Below, piece after piece: positions 44,391-55,727 of a stretch of DNA of 64,000 nt. The notes below the pieces were generated by a model. That model saw nothing but the letters and a program-made list of their open reading frames with translations, did not search any database and was not told where the DNA came from. Position 1 is the stretch's first letter. Each line of letters starts with the position of its first letter. The stretch covers positions 227,814 to 291,813 of the forward strand of contig NMRB01000471.1 in NCBI GenBank assembly GCA_002633025.1, given 5' to 3'. Made by a program: the position numbers and the translations under genes. The stretch comes from Notospermus geniculatus. Lineage: Eukaryota; Nemertea; Pilidiophora; Heteronemertea; Lineidae.

Positions 44391-44499
44391 CAGGTTTTTA
44401 GAGGACATGAAATAATAACGGGTTTCTAAGGTGAAAGACAAAGCTTCCAACCGCACTCGAAACTACGGACCCTCGCATTAGGCATCAGGTTTTTAGAGG
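44391..44499 (-). mobile_element. Truncated tRNA-Leu-like retroposon with 14-bp target duplication
   Basis: CAGGTTTTTAGAGG occurs on both sides (44391-44404 and 44486-44499) of an 81-bp insert. Read on the minus strand, the insert is the 3' part of the element at 59388-59547, ending GTCTTTCACCTTAGAAACCC plus an AT-rich tail. It is 5'-truncated, as expected from target-primed reverse transcription. Confidence 0.75.
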
Positions 44500-44591
44500 G
44501 ATGTTTTTGTATTACAATCCGTAAGGCGAGACAGCTCCTTTAATTTTGCACATTTGGCTCTCTGCTGACGACGACAGGGAGAGATGTCCAA

Positions 44592-44809
44592 CCTCAACCG
44601 CAGAATTCTCAGTTCATACACGTCCATTTCAGGTAGAGACGAATCTCTCGACGAACAGCTGTACACCACTCGAGTCCAGATGCGAAGAAATCTATTTTGT
44701 GGCCTGTGCCGGGTTGCGAGCGTGGCTGGTGCAAGAAATTGCTTTTTACAAGTGGAAAAACCGGTGTCCATCGGCTACAAATATCTTCACGGTGATAGCT
44801 GGAGATAGA
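44592..44809 (+). repeat. Duplicated segment B, copy 2
   Basis: Second copy of 41776-41995, with a few substitutions and small indels (for example GCCGGGTTGCGAGCG against GCGGGTTCTGAGCG). The plus-strand frame from 44584 is open for 74 codons, and minus-strand frames are open too. No domain is recognised. Confidence 0.8.
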
Positions 44810-45113
44810 CTTGGCCAGAAGAAAACTCTTCAAGATACTGAAGAACATATGCAAGTGGCGAGGTGAGGGAGGACGAAATGTGGAGAAAAAAACAAGACGA
44901 GGTGACTGCTGATTGGGAACATGGGCAGCGTGGACAATCATCCTGATTCGGCCACTCCACAAGTGGTTTGGACTCGCTGAAAAGCTAAGAAGTTCTTACG
45001 AAGTGGCCTGGTCGCACGTGGTCGGCGATATATTTTAACGAAGGCGGTGACTTAAGTACAGTGCAAAAATGGGTGAAGATAACTGTATGTCATCAACATC
45101 TGTCACCGACTTC

Positions 45114-45146
45114 NNNNNNNNNNNNNNNNNNNNNNNNNNNNNNNNN
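45114..45146. other. Assembly gap (33 N)
   Basis: A run of 33 undetermined bases followed by a C homopolymer. Sequence on either side may not be truly adjacent. The stretch from 45150 to 47250 holds no recognised gene: it is AT-rich with short frames. Confidence 0.95.
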
Positions 45147-47251
45147 CCCCCCCCCCCCAATTCTTCTCTCAAGTGATATAAACTGTCCAACTTTTCAACT
45201 TTTTCTCAAGGGAGAACACTGGTCGTCCCTATGAACAGCAAAGACAAATGCCAGGACAGATTTTGATTAAAGCTATTTTATCATTCATTTACATACCACA
45301 CAGATAGGCCAACAGAAAGTACAAAAATGTGTGTATTTTCTCGATTTTATTGTTACCAAAATAAGCACAGCATTTTCCTTGCTATTTTGTATAATTATAA
45401 ATTTGATTTCATTGACTTCAAACGGAAGCTTTCGGCAACTTCACACGAACTGAACTCGGATATTTTCTAGGTGTGTCTTGCAGTATATGTAATATCAATG
45501 ACACAGTCTCAATTTAGCCCCACAGACTCCCAAAGCGAGCCTCGTATCAGAAACATAGTTTTTCTAGAAAGTCTTCAATTTGAATACCAATACAGCAATG
45601 TCGTTGGAAAAGTTCAAAAATTAAAAAGTACTATTCACTAACTTCTTTTTCGTCAGATCAAAAGAATTTTTCTAAAATTTGAATTAATTGAGAGGTTCCA
45701 TCAAAACAGGAAGCAGGAAAGACCGCTCAGTAAAGTAAACCACTTCAATTTTTTGGCTTATCATCTGGAGAATACGAAAAGGATCGGCTGAACCTTTGTC
45801 ACCTTTGGGTCAGTGACCGCCAGTACTTTCCGAACTATGACATCGCTGAATTTTGAAAAGCCCAAGTGATTACCGCGGATCTACGAAAGATAACCGATAG
45901 GGTATATCTATAGACTGATTCCAGGAGGAAGTGTGGTCCCGCTGGAGCATTTTAATTCAACGGGAGTAATGTTTGATGTTGACTTCGAGCGACGGAACAT
46001 TCCGACGTCAACTGCTGTCTTTTCGTCAATGCAACTGGAAGTCAATTCTGCTTTTTTATCTCATCTCAAAAATGGTGGATTTCAAAAAGTGATTGTTGTT
46101 TGTCAAGTAGCTTTATTCATCGAAAGATGGTGAGTTCAGGCCTTCCACTTTATCATCTGCTGATCACTCTGTTTGATGCTGCCGAGCACTGTGCAACCAG
46201 CAGAATGTTTTTTCTAGGCCTAATACTCGGTGTATTCTTTCGAATGCTTCGGAAATTCGAAAGCCGATTTACGTCAAATTACGAATTTACGAATCAAGTC
46301 AACGTTTGTTCAAATTACAAATTACGAATTCTAAACTTTCGCCGAATTACGTCGAATAAAGTCAAATTACGCAATCAAGACCATTAGGACTTCAAGTCAT
46401 TCGGTGCCATCTGATTGAAATATAAGCACCATCTGCCTGTAGAATTTAATACAGTACCCCTGAAGAATTTCCTCCCGTGATGACTCTCTAGGTCTGCACA
46501 TGTGTAAATATCCAGTATACGTTTTCAAATTACTTCAAATTAACAGCCCCATCGAATGTCACTTTCCGCCCACATACAGAGCATGCGATATTCGCTGATG
46601 ATGTACTTTGTACCATTCGATAAATAATTCAGTTTCCATGCTCGCTTTTTTTCGGGACTTCTCTCGTGGGCAAACATAGCCATTCAAGTCTGACCTTGAC
46701 CGTATTAGATCAAGTAGTCGACACTTTGTGTTACACAACCAAACACACGTGACCTTGAAAAAACGCGGATGAAGACGAAGCAATGCAGAAGGTATGTTTA
46801 CCACGGTTTCATTCGCCAGAGAAAAAAGTCCCACCCATCCAAGGTTACCCACGTATTTAATTCCTCTGCATACTTGATCTAATTATTCATAAGCCAACAT
46901 CACACGGTTATTTGACCTCTGGCCGCCAAGTAAAAAATACTGCGTGGTATGCTGAAAAATATGAAAGGCTTCCTTACTTTATGTTATAAGGCTTCGTAGG
47001 CGGGTTCTGGCAAAAATATTGGGAACCGAGCCGACAGATATGATTATCAAAAGGTGGAGGCCACAGAGGCGAAGAGACTTTGACAAGATGAAAGATTTTT
47101 CTCCCCCAAACCGCTTCTTGCAGGACAAAAACCATATATTACCTGAATATGCAGTGACTGCGTTCTCTCTCCGAATTTATAGACTTACCATGTCTCGGAT
47201 TTTTTTAAAATTTTCTACAAATTGGGCTTTTCTTTCGTTCTTTATAAACTT

Positions 47252-47383
47252 ATTGGGCCGTATTCATAACGGTGTTTAAGACTTACACGCGTGTAACTTC
47301 ACTGAATGCACACACTTCCACCATGCATTTGACGAAGTTACACGCCTCTAAGTCTTAAACACCCTTTTTGAATACGGCCCATA
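47252..47383. mobile_element. Foldback MITE (GGGCCGTATTCA termini)
   Basis: TATTGGGCCGTATTCATAAC and TTTAAGACTTACACGCGTGT pair with GAAGTTACACGCCTCTAAG and TTGAATACGGCCCATA. Arms are about 46 bp with a 33-bp spacer. Non-coding. The termini resemble the 36.3-kb element. Confidence 0.8.
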
Positions 47384-47389
47384 AGATTT

Positions 47390-48470
47390 TCAGGTATTAC
47401 CCACAACAACCTTTTATCAAGTGTTCTCAGACTGACCTTTATATTTTTTTGTCAACTAAACTCATACCTACGTTTTATCAACTGTAGTGTTGACTTTATA
47501 TTATTTTTATTCAAACAGATTCACACCATTTACCTTACATTTTCTCAACTGCTGACTTCTGTATCATTTTTACAAACTTGTTTATACATGTACATTTACA
47601 TTTTTTCAACTGTTTGACTGTTTGACTTGATTTTTTTTCAGAATTTATTTTATCAGAACAGTGTTGACTTCCAGGTTTCCTCACTCCCACATGTTCTCAG
47701 CCGACTCAGTTTACATACTTTTCCAAGTTTACATATTTTTCTACGAAGTTTATATATAAATATAATTTACATTTATTTCTGGCTTTTAGAATTCACCTTT
47801 TCACCGCGTCATGGTAATTTTCTTCCAGGTTCCCATAAATTGACAATATGTCATTGCAAAATGCTTAGTCAGCATGATTCCACACATTTGAAATTTTACC
47901 TCATATTGGCAATTTTTTTCGCTTTCCCATTTCCTATTCCATAGGTATCCTGGTCCGTATCAATTAGTGTATCATTTTTTAAAGGAAGACTCCATTCATT
48001 GTGTAAAATTTTGCATTTTTGAAATATCGTTAATACATTCAAATTCATTGATATCTGCAACATGTCGTATTTTTTTAAAGCAGCATACTCATCATTTTAA
48101 GTATTTTTATTGCGTCCCATTGCACAGCACATGTGATGTCATATGTGCTCAATGCATATTTATGAAGGTACAACGAATAGGCCTAGGCAGTGACAGTGTT
48201 AACTCATTCACTATAATAAAGGTCGTCGTTTTTGTCATTAGTGACATCACAACTCATGGCAATAATCTTCATGGATTCGAAAGTTTACAATGAGTGGCGT
48301 CTCCCTTTAACATATGATCAAAGTTTTGGAAGTAACTTCATAACCCAACCTCCTGCGCATTCCAGCTTGACTTCTTCCGGTCGTCAATAATATAATGCTT
48401 TGGGGAGAGTTCATATGACACCAATATCGAGTCAGCATCCGAGATGTAACGGCTATTGGTAAAAATCGCA
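47390..48470. other. No recognised gene
   Basis: T-rich sequence. It includes an ATTTTTTTTCAGAATTTATT string at about 47630, which looks like a splice acceptor but opens only a 105-codon frame of hydrophobic, low-information content. Confidence 0.45.
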
Positions 48471-48474
48471 TGTT

Positions 48475-48635
48475 TAATCACTAAAATACCTGATATCCAA
48501 CATAGAGCACAAAAAAAACGACACACAAAATGATCATAGTACAAATAAAGTCGTTTCCGAATTTGGCAAATTTTCGACCCCAACCGGGGTCTTCCTCGGA
48601 CACTTTCTAGTAGAGAAGTGAAATAATCACTAAAA
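48475..48635 (-). mobile_element. Hairpin retroposon, single unit, with 12-bp target duplication
   Basis: TAATCACTAAAA flanks the insert on both sides (48475-48486 and 48624-48635). On the minus strand the insert reads CCGAGGAAGACCCC, GGTT, GGGGTCGAAAA and ends in ATCATTTTGTGTGTCG and a T-run. It is the non-inverted form of the elements at 30.4 and 43.4 kb and shows the basic unit. Confidence 0.8.
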
Positions 48636-48639
48636 GAAT

Positions 48640-49435
48640 GAATAAAAGTACTACATACAACTTACATCAACCATTGCTCATTTCATTAAATGATAAAAAA
48701 TATTTTCAAAAAAACAAGTAATGTGACCAAATAGCTTAGGGATAGAATGAAACTCTGCCCAGTCTAGAGAGAGCTTCCGCAACCTTCTGTTCGACACAAA
48801 GGAACCATGCCATGAATATGAAGGCAATGCATGTTTTGCCATTGTAGTACATGATCCTATCGAAATCAAATATCAAAGATATGGCCTTTGTAACTGAAAT
48901 AACACAACATGATGTCGCTTGTTTGCGTCATTGAGAGAGATACCTTTTGACATTGCTTGGTGTTTCTATCTACTGGGAATTTTTTTAAATTTTTATATGC
49001 CGTGATGATTTCTACATGTAATACATATGATTGTGTTTAAGTACAAAAGATGACATACATGATACAGAGTGTTACTTTAGATTCACAACTTTACTATCTG
49101 CACCATAGGCTGCTTTCCCAAAGGAATCAGAGACCAGGTCCATGCCAAGAGAATGAGGAACCTGCATAACACGCCCTGCCAATAGGGGGCCCTGCTGGCA
49201 AGTGGACCATGGTTGCAATGAGAAATCCTTTTGCCAAGTCAATGGTTATTGAATATTTCATCCCTGAATTACTCTGCACGGGAAAATAGCACCAGAAATG
49301 TAATTTTATTGGTCCTTAATTCTATTTTGATGAGTTTTATGAAGAAAATCAACAAAATTTAATTTTTAATTGAAAATGCATTGGACATTGGACCTTTTGT
49401 ACCGGTACTGCCATCTAGATTTTTAGTTCTGCCGG
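48640..49435. other. No recognised gene
   Basis: It contains a fragment GAGAGAGCTTCCGCAACC at about 48766, similar to the terminus of the foldback at 58353. Otherwise unassigned. Confidence 0.45.
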
Positions 49436-49439
49436 TTCG

Positions 49440-49770
49440 TCATTACAAACGCAGGCTTTGCAAAAGGAATTAGAGACTACCAAGAGAATTAGAAATGTAG
49501 GTTTTGCTAAAGGAATTAGAGACCTTGCCAAGCGAACTACACAACACAGACTTTGCCAAAGGAATATTAGAGACATTGCACAGTTACAAAAATGTACAAA
49601 TGTATATAAGATTTGCCAAGAGAATTGGAGACATTGCCAAGAGAATTACAAAAATGTATATAGAATTTGCCAAAAGGAATTGAGACCTTGCCAAGAGATG
49701 TATACAGTGTTTGCCAAAGGAATGAAAATGTCGACAACCAATGCTAAAGGGGTGTCGAATGTAAATGGTT
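49440..49770 (+). repeat. TTTGCCAAAGGAATTAGAGAC repeat block
   Basis: Irregular repeats of TTTGCCAA plus GGAATT and GAGACATTGCCAAGAGAATT, at spacings of about 30-60 bp. A 104-codon frame (49458-49772) spans it, with recurring C-Q-E and I-R-D motifs. The frame is driven by the repeat. Similar strings occur upstream near 49115-49160. Confidence 0.6.
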
Positions 49771-49779
49771 AAACGCGAC

Positions 49780-52165
49780 AGGATCACACGATCTTGATTT
49801 TTTTCCCATTTTAAAAGTCGTAGATTTTCCCAACCATTTCTCACTTTTTCCCGAGAACTTGCAGCTCTAACCCAAACTTGCACCTTCTTCCTCTTTGTAC
49901 TCTATTTTGTACTCGTAATCTCAACACTTATTTATTGATTATAATGTACTCAATTCTTTTTTTTTTAATTTTACTTATCAAAAGATCCTTGAACCCTTTC
50001 TTTACCTTCTCGAGAGATTTCCAAGAGCTGAGAGCTAGATGTCTCGCTGCATCCAGAAATTATGTGAAGCAAAGAACACAAATTGAAAACCATTCAATAG
50101 GAAATCATACCAAAATTCCTTCAACTAAAAACTACTTGAACCGAAAAATAACTACATCAGCTTTTGCCATTAAGGAAAACGGATATATGCTGACGTCAGC
50201 AAAAAAACATAATCAGAATTACCTTCCTTTACAAAAGACCAGGGGCAAAATAACGAGTTTTTTAGTATCTGATTATTTTTTGAGAAAAAATAAGCAAAAG
50301 ACTGTTTTGTATCGAACTTGGTGAATCACTCTCCGCTTCGTTCATCGTTAAAAACCTTTATAAAGAATCGGACATTTGATCTCCGCCATCGGATTTGCAT
50401 ATTACGTCAAACAAAGACACGATCAATCGTTTTATTTTCATCTGATCCGCACTTTCTGACAAATCTGGCATTGACCTTTTCTCGTATCCCAACCGTCCTT
50501 GATCCAAATGCACCTTACTCATTATGCTCTAACACGAAATACATGCGTGACGTCACAGTCACGTGATGTCTGTGATAGGTTTCTTTTTGTAGGGTGACTC
50601 GTTCTGATAGTTTCTTTGCCAGTAAGCCACGCCCCCTTATCTCTCCCGCGACAAGAAATGTCAGGTTTTGCTGCGTTTTTTCACCGTCTAGGAATCTGTG
50701 TTGTTCTGTGAGACGAGATGGCGTGGGGCGTCTTTTTTGAGAATCTCGTAGCTTTCGTATCAGCCGAGCCTCACTTCAAGACTTGGGCGTTCATGCATGA
50801 ATTCCACAGTGAATATAGCAGTTAAACATCAACTTAGGATGGGACGAACCTGCCTTTATTCTGGTTTAAAATGCATGCAAAATGTTTGAATTAGCACATG
50901 CATTCTCAAGGAAATTCAAACGAATTTCACGGGGATCTTCATCAAGCATAGCGCAGTGACAGCAAAATCTGTCAATTCACAAGAATGCTTTGTTACACAA
51001 TAGAGCGGGTTATATTTTGAAAAACCTTCCGTGGTGGTGCATTTTTCACATTCACGGCAAAACCGAATTGTTGAAAGTGCAGAATCTCCACCAAAAATCT
51101 TCAGTCACAAACACCAAACAGAAAGTCTTTATTACATGTACTTCGAAATATCTCAGAATTTCACGAAACTGCTGATCTCCCCCCCCCCCAAAAAAACAAA
51201 AAATCTTCAATCGCCCGGATTCAGGCCCTTGTACAATTCAGTAAAATTCATTTCTGTTTGAAAATATTCCAGAAGTTGATGGCTTGAAAATGGAATATAT
51301 TTGAAATGTGCTATAAAGCTAACTGCTCATGACTTTGTATATACTAAACCTCCTTAGGATAGTTTAAAACGAACTTGCATTTGGTAAGTTCACAAAAACA
51401 TACACAGACACATTGGGTCATATGAATAAAGACGAGCAAATGCTTTTACTTCACATTTGTACAGCATTGCCTAATGCATTTGTATTGCAAAGTTCAAGTA
51501 CTTCGGTGCCTTCTCCCTGTTCTAAATACATGTCTTTTAAAAATGGACTCCTCTTCTATTTAATGATGTGAATTTTGTCCTGGTCTATTCTTTGGATTGT
51601 TCTCGATTCACCTGTTAAAAGAGAGACTTCAAATACATGTACATTTTCTCAATGGCGCATACTATGCCGACCGAAAGGTTGACAGGAAAAAAATTAGCGT
51701 TTTCAAAAATCCCCTTCCTTCCCATGGAAACATCACTTTTGAAAATAAACTTCCTTCAGTCAAAATTCATCATGCAAGTTACAAAAGAAGCATGAATTAT
51801 CTCCTCAGTGACAATACCATCACAAGATGCAATCTGTCAAGTATGTCCTGAACACTTTGTTTGCGACCTGCACTGAACTTTTACGTGCAATCCCAACCAG
51901 CGAGATCACAATCGGACAAGATGCACTGTTTGTTTTGCAAAAACCTTGAAAACGTCCAGCCATAATAGAGAAAAAAGTGTTTTGGTTCCCAACGCCGGTC
52001 ACTGTCTCCTGGCTTGGTTACACGCCACGATTTGACCTGATTTTTTTATATAAAAGTTAACCGCTTTTATTCTTGCTCACGGACCAGCAATTGATGATTC
52101 TATACTTGAATCATAACTGGCTGGAAATAGAATCCGCTGAGTCCTCCCCCATGGTTCCGAGGCAT
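49780..52165. other. No recognised gene
   Basis: Frames at 49878-50324 and 50318-50566 are open but carry no known domain. A small frame with an ATG in a GAGATGG context (50719-50826, 35 codons, MAWGVFFENLVAFVSAEP at the start) could be a first exon, but no clear donor follows. C-runs lie near 51180. Confidence 0.4.
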
Positions 52166-52170
52166 GACTC

Positions 52171-53740
52171 TCCGTAGCAGCCATTGTCCGCGGTGTCCGT
52201 GAGGAGCGCACTGAGTGACCACGCCGATCATTACATCGGCGTGGGCTTGGAACTCAAGGACAAGGATGCAAATATATCATTATTTTACTGAATATATTGA
52301 CTTGACCCAGCAGTGGAGAGACAGGACAACAAAAGCCGTGAAAATTCAATTGGAGCATGGGCGATAACGATTCGGCAGATGAAAATTTCTTCTTTTTTTT
52401 CACTTCGTAAGCAAAACACCTACGCGGTACAAAGAATCTGTTTGGTGATATTTTACAAAAATTCTACATTTTACAAAGTATGTGTCAAAACACACTGTAA
52501 TTTTTACTTGATTCTGAATCACCTCTTCAGCATCATGAAAGAAAAGTAAGTAACTGTTTGCCAAGAGAAATGATATTTGCAGCAAATTTCAAGATAGCTT
52601 TATGCCTTAAGCCTACATTTTATAGTAAAGCAACTTTGTTGCAAAGTTCTTTGAACAATCTCACAAGTTTCGTGTCTGTCTTGAAAATATTTGAACGTTT
52701 CAAAAGAAGTTAACGATAGAGGCAGAGTTATTAGGCACTTTCTAACGGTATTTGTTTGGGGTAGCTAGTCTATTTGTTATCAAGTTGTTTGAGGATGAGA
52801 TGGCTACTGAATTGCCATGTCATCAAGCCCCCAATCCTAATCGAGGTAAATTGTTTGTATCTGCATACACCGAAGAGAAATGCCTCAACTCGCCCCCCCC
52901 CCCGAGTCCAGCAGGCGGCATATTCTGTCAAAGTTTTCGCAGTGTGGGACGGAGTCAAAACTATTTGAAGAACGATTGTTCCTATCTTGGAGGAATTATA
53001 CTATACAATATAATTCCCCCAAGTTCCTATCAACCAACAGAAGGATCTTTCTTCAAAATTATTTCCCATTCTCTTCATTCCTGAGGATATGAGAAATTTT
53101 CAGCAGAAGATTCATAAGGCCTACTGCCTGCTCCCGAACCTGGAGGCAGATGAGTTACGCAACAAATTCTATAGAAGCAAATTTTGCATTCGTTTTTATA
53201 AAAGAGTGGAAAAAAGTTCGACGAAATAAATCACCAAACGCGAAAATCGCCAGAAGATGGAAAAACAATTTGACTCGAACAAGCAAAAGCGATTTAAACA
53301 CTGGGTCAAGAGGTGTCGTCCACAATTTTCAATTGTCACGCCCCAAAGCGTTACATAAAAAATCGAGAAGGTCACCCATTGTGATTATTTCATTTTCAAA
53401 AAGCTAATTTACTACTGGATGATGGAGTTTACGATGGCCCATATCGGCCTTTTGTTCTTTACAATGATCACTTTAAAGAAACTCAAGGTTAACTTCACAA
53501 AATAGCCATTACCTTGCCGTCAGGAGTGGGCGCTGTGGAAGGACACAACATTTGAGCCAACCTCATTTAATGTGCCGGAATTAATTGAATGTCATTCGGC
53601 CAATGTTAAAGAAAAGGTTTAGCTTTTTTATGGCGGTCATAAAACATTTTCATCACAAAATTTTCTTCTTAACCCTTTTACTATCAAGACCTATTATGAA
53701 GAAAGAAAGGAATACATAGGTATTCAGTGGAAAGCTTTGA
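52171..53740 (+). repeat. Dispersed duplication, copy 1 (10,270-bp offset)
   Basis: From TCCGTAGCAGCCATTGTCCG at 52171 the sequence matches 62441 onward at high identity, with small indels, for at least 1,560 bp to the window end. It holds the frames at 52752-53092 (L-F-E-D-E-M-A-T-E-L and on, then S-P-A-G-G-I-F-C-Q-S-F) and 53150-53407. It also holds a partly open frame at 53515-53770 with E-W-A-L-W-K-D-T-T-F-E-P, Y-G-G-H-K-T-F-S-S-Q-N and an in-frame TAG between them, shared by both copies. A donor-like CGAGGTAAAT lies at about 52843. I cannot tell whether this is a mobile element or a tandemly duplicated gene. The homologous piece at 43.8 kb favours a mobile element. Confidence 0.8.
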
Positions 53741-54461
53741 GTGAGTGCCTGAATCCCTACATGTAAGTGATAGCAAAATAGATCTTAATTTTTGGTTATA
53801 GATTTTCTTCAAACTTGAGGACTTTGGGATTTGTTAAGTAGTGGTAAACAAACGTTTTCCTCACAAAATTTGACAATCATGATGAATAATGAAAAATTAT
53901 GTTTAACGATATTCAGTTTCGGACATGTTCTCCGTTTTTTCTGCGGTTCAAGTACATGTACTTTAAACTCCCACGTTGTCTATAAGCTCATCAAAATTTT
54001 AAAACTTAACATCACTAATTAATGACTTTTTAACATATTCTTGCAGATGATACACTAGTAGAAAATAAAGTCTATCTCTGACGGTTCTGTGTAAAAGGAA
54101 GTGTGTATATTATGTATCTGCATGATAGCAAAAATAGATATTTTTGATGACAATAAAACACTAACTCAAGCAAAAAAACACTCAAAACAGAAAGAGAAAA
54201 TTCATTTGACGTGGTGTTTAGGGCGAACAGAAAGGCATTCCGTATCAGTTTTATTAGAGGGAAACATCACTCAACAAAAAACTAAATCATCCGCTAAAAA
54301 AATAAAAAATCAAACCTAAATATGAAAAAAATATCTTGAAACATTATCTAACTCTTGACATCGGCGGGGGAGTCTCTTTGAAACTGCAAGGTAACATTTT
54401 CATTTGGTACACAACTTTATTTGATTTTCGGATAACTTTTTTTTTAAATCTTCTGTTCTAG

Positions 54462-54603
54462 AAATGTTCACGAGTTGCCATCATTCTTTGATGAAGTTTC
54501 CCTAAATGTTGATTTCTTGTTAGCCAATGACGCTTTCGTTACAAGTGGCGTTAACAATTCAAGATGTCAATTGGAAGAAAGAATGTTACAACACAGACTG
54601 TAA
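54462..54603 (+). CDS. Candidate exon of an unknown protein
   Basis: After TTCTGTTCTAG a frame reads N-V-H-E-L-P-S-F-F-D-E-V-S-L-N-V-D-F-L-L and on, to a TAA at 54601. The composition looks like a folded protein rather than random AT-rich sequence. No start or donor is identified, so this is a lead only. Confidence 0.25.
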
Positions 54604-54796
54604 AAAATCAATACGGTTCGATACGAGTTTGGTCCTGAAATCCTTCTCTGTTATTCAACAGACATCATAATTATAATACAAATATTTCCAGTGTTTTCTG
54701 ACCTTCTTTTCTGAACTATTTCTGATCCGTTCAATAGCGCAACGCATTTCATTAACTTTTTTTAAAGTTGAATAAAGGGATTCGCTATTCTTTTAG

Positions 54797-55008
54797 ATTA
54801 TGAATCCACATACATGTATTGTGAAAAAATCCGATTGAATGTCAGATCAAGTCTTCGCACGAACATGCCCATCCTTGCATACCCTGTGAAATTCACCATT
54901 GTCTGGCAAAACAATGGAATCTCCGCATTAAAAATTGCACGGTATTGCTCAAGGGGATATCTGGGTCAATCACATTCATTTTGCGCAAGGCCACCGACAG
55001 GAAGTGAC
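54797..55008 (+). CDS. Candidate exon of an unknown protein, with both splice sites
   Basis: A TATTCTTTTAG acceptor precedes 54797 and GACGTAAGTC gives a strong donor at 55009. The 212-bp interval is open and reads Y-C-E-K-I-R-L-N-V-R-S-S-L, then P-V-K-F-T-I-V-W-Q-N-N-G, then C-S-R-G-Y and F-C-A-R-P-P-T-G-S-D, ending in phase 0. Three Cys and alternating hydrophobics suggest an extracellular domain. A downstream frame (55518-55650, after TTTTTTTCAG) shows a similar I-R-L-S...P-T-Q-F-T-V pattern, as if two diverged copies of one domain. The family is unknown. Confidence 0.35.
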
Positions 55009-55177
55009 GTAAGTCAATAGGGCAGACAAGGAAGCCTCGGTTTCGACTGACCTAAATATCGATTTGAAGCAAGAAATGTTATAGCGTGAAAAAAAATATT
55101 ATTGTATAAATATAAAACGACCACCGACACAGACTACCATGCATTTGAATGCCAGTCTGATTGATTTTTTTTTTCAG

Positions 55178-55386
55178 AATTGATTTGCTGTCTGCAGAGC
55201 GGTTTGATCGTGACATCTACTGTGTCTGTGTGTATGCAAGGCCACGTTCGCAGTGTACGGTCAATGCGACAGCAGTGTGGAATTGTGCTCTACCAACCAA
55301 ACGACAGGACTGAACAAACACACTATTATCAGCCCTTCTGCTTCAAGATCATATCAAATTTTGCTGTTTTTTTTCTATTTTCATAA
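55178..55386 (+). CDS. Candidate exon(s) after a TTTTTTTTTCAG acceptor
   Basis: Two readings compete. From 55178, one frame gives L-L-S-A-E-R-F-D-R-D-I-Y-C-V-C-V and stops at 55311. From a second acceptor, CTGTCTGCAG, ending at 55197, the phase-0 frame compatible with the 55008 donor runs S-G-L-I-V-T-S-T-V to a stop at 55386. The first looks more protein-like; the second matches the phase. Neither is recognised. Confidence 0.25.
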
Positions 55387-55517
55387 AAACATGATGAACA
55401 CAATGAAGAATCTGAAGTTTCTGAATGTTTCATTTCCCTAAATTAAGCTTTCAAGCAAATTACACTTGGTCCTGACATGATGAATACATGTAACTCATTT
55501 AGAATTCTTTTTTTCAG

Positions 55518-55650
55518 AATTCCCATTCAATTTCGTCCTGGAAACATAAGACTATCCCTGGAGAGAATGTCCATTCGTAACTACATGTATACATTTTGGT
55601 CTATACCAACACAATTTACAGTTACTATACACCAAAATGCCAGTTGTTAG
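55518..55650 (+). CDS. Candidate exon resembling the one at 54797
   Basis: After TTCTTTTTTTCAG the frame reads I-P-I-Q-F-R-P-G-N-I-R-L-S-L, then P-T-Q-F-T-V-T-I-H-Q-N-A-S-C and a TAG at 55648. The I-R-L..., P..FT[VI] and final Asn spacing parallels the 54797 exon. The evidence is visual only. Confidence 0.25.
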
Positions 55651-55727
55651 GTCACAGAGACATCAATTTGCCACTGGGCGCCGGATCTAGCTCCTTCGAC
55701 ATTATATCAAAACCGTCAATCAACCCC

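Noticed and set aside
45147-45158. C homopolymer next to the N gap as a biological feature
   Set aside because: It adjoins undetermined bases and is probably a sequencing or assembly stall.
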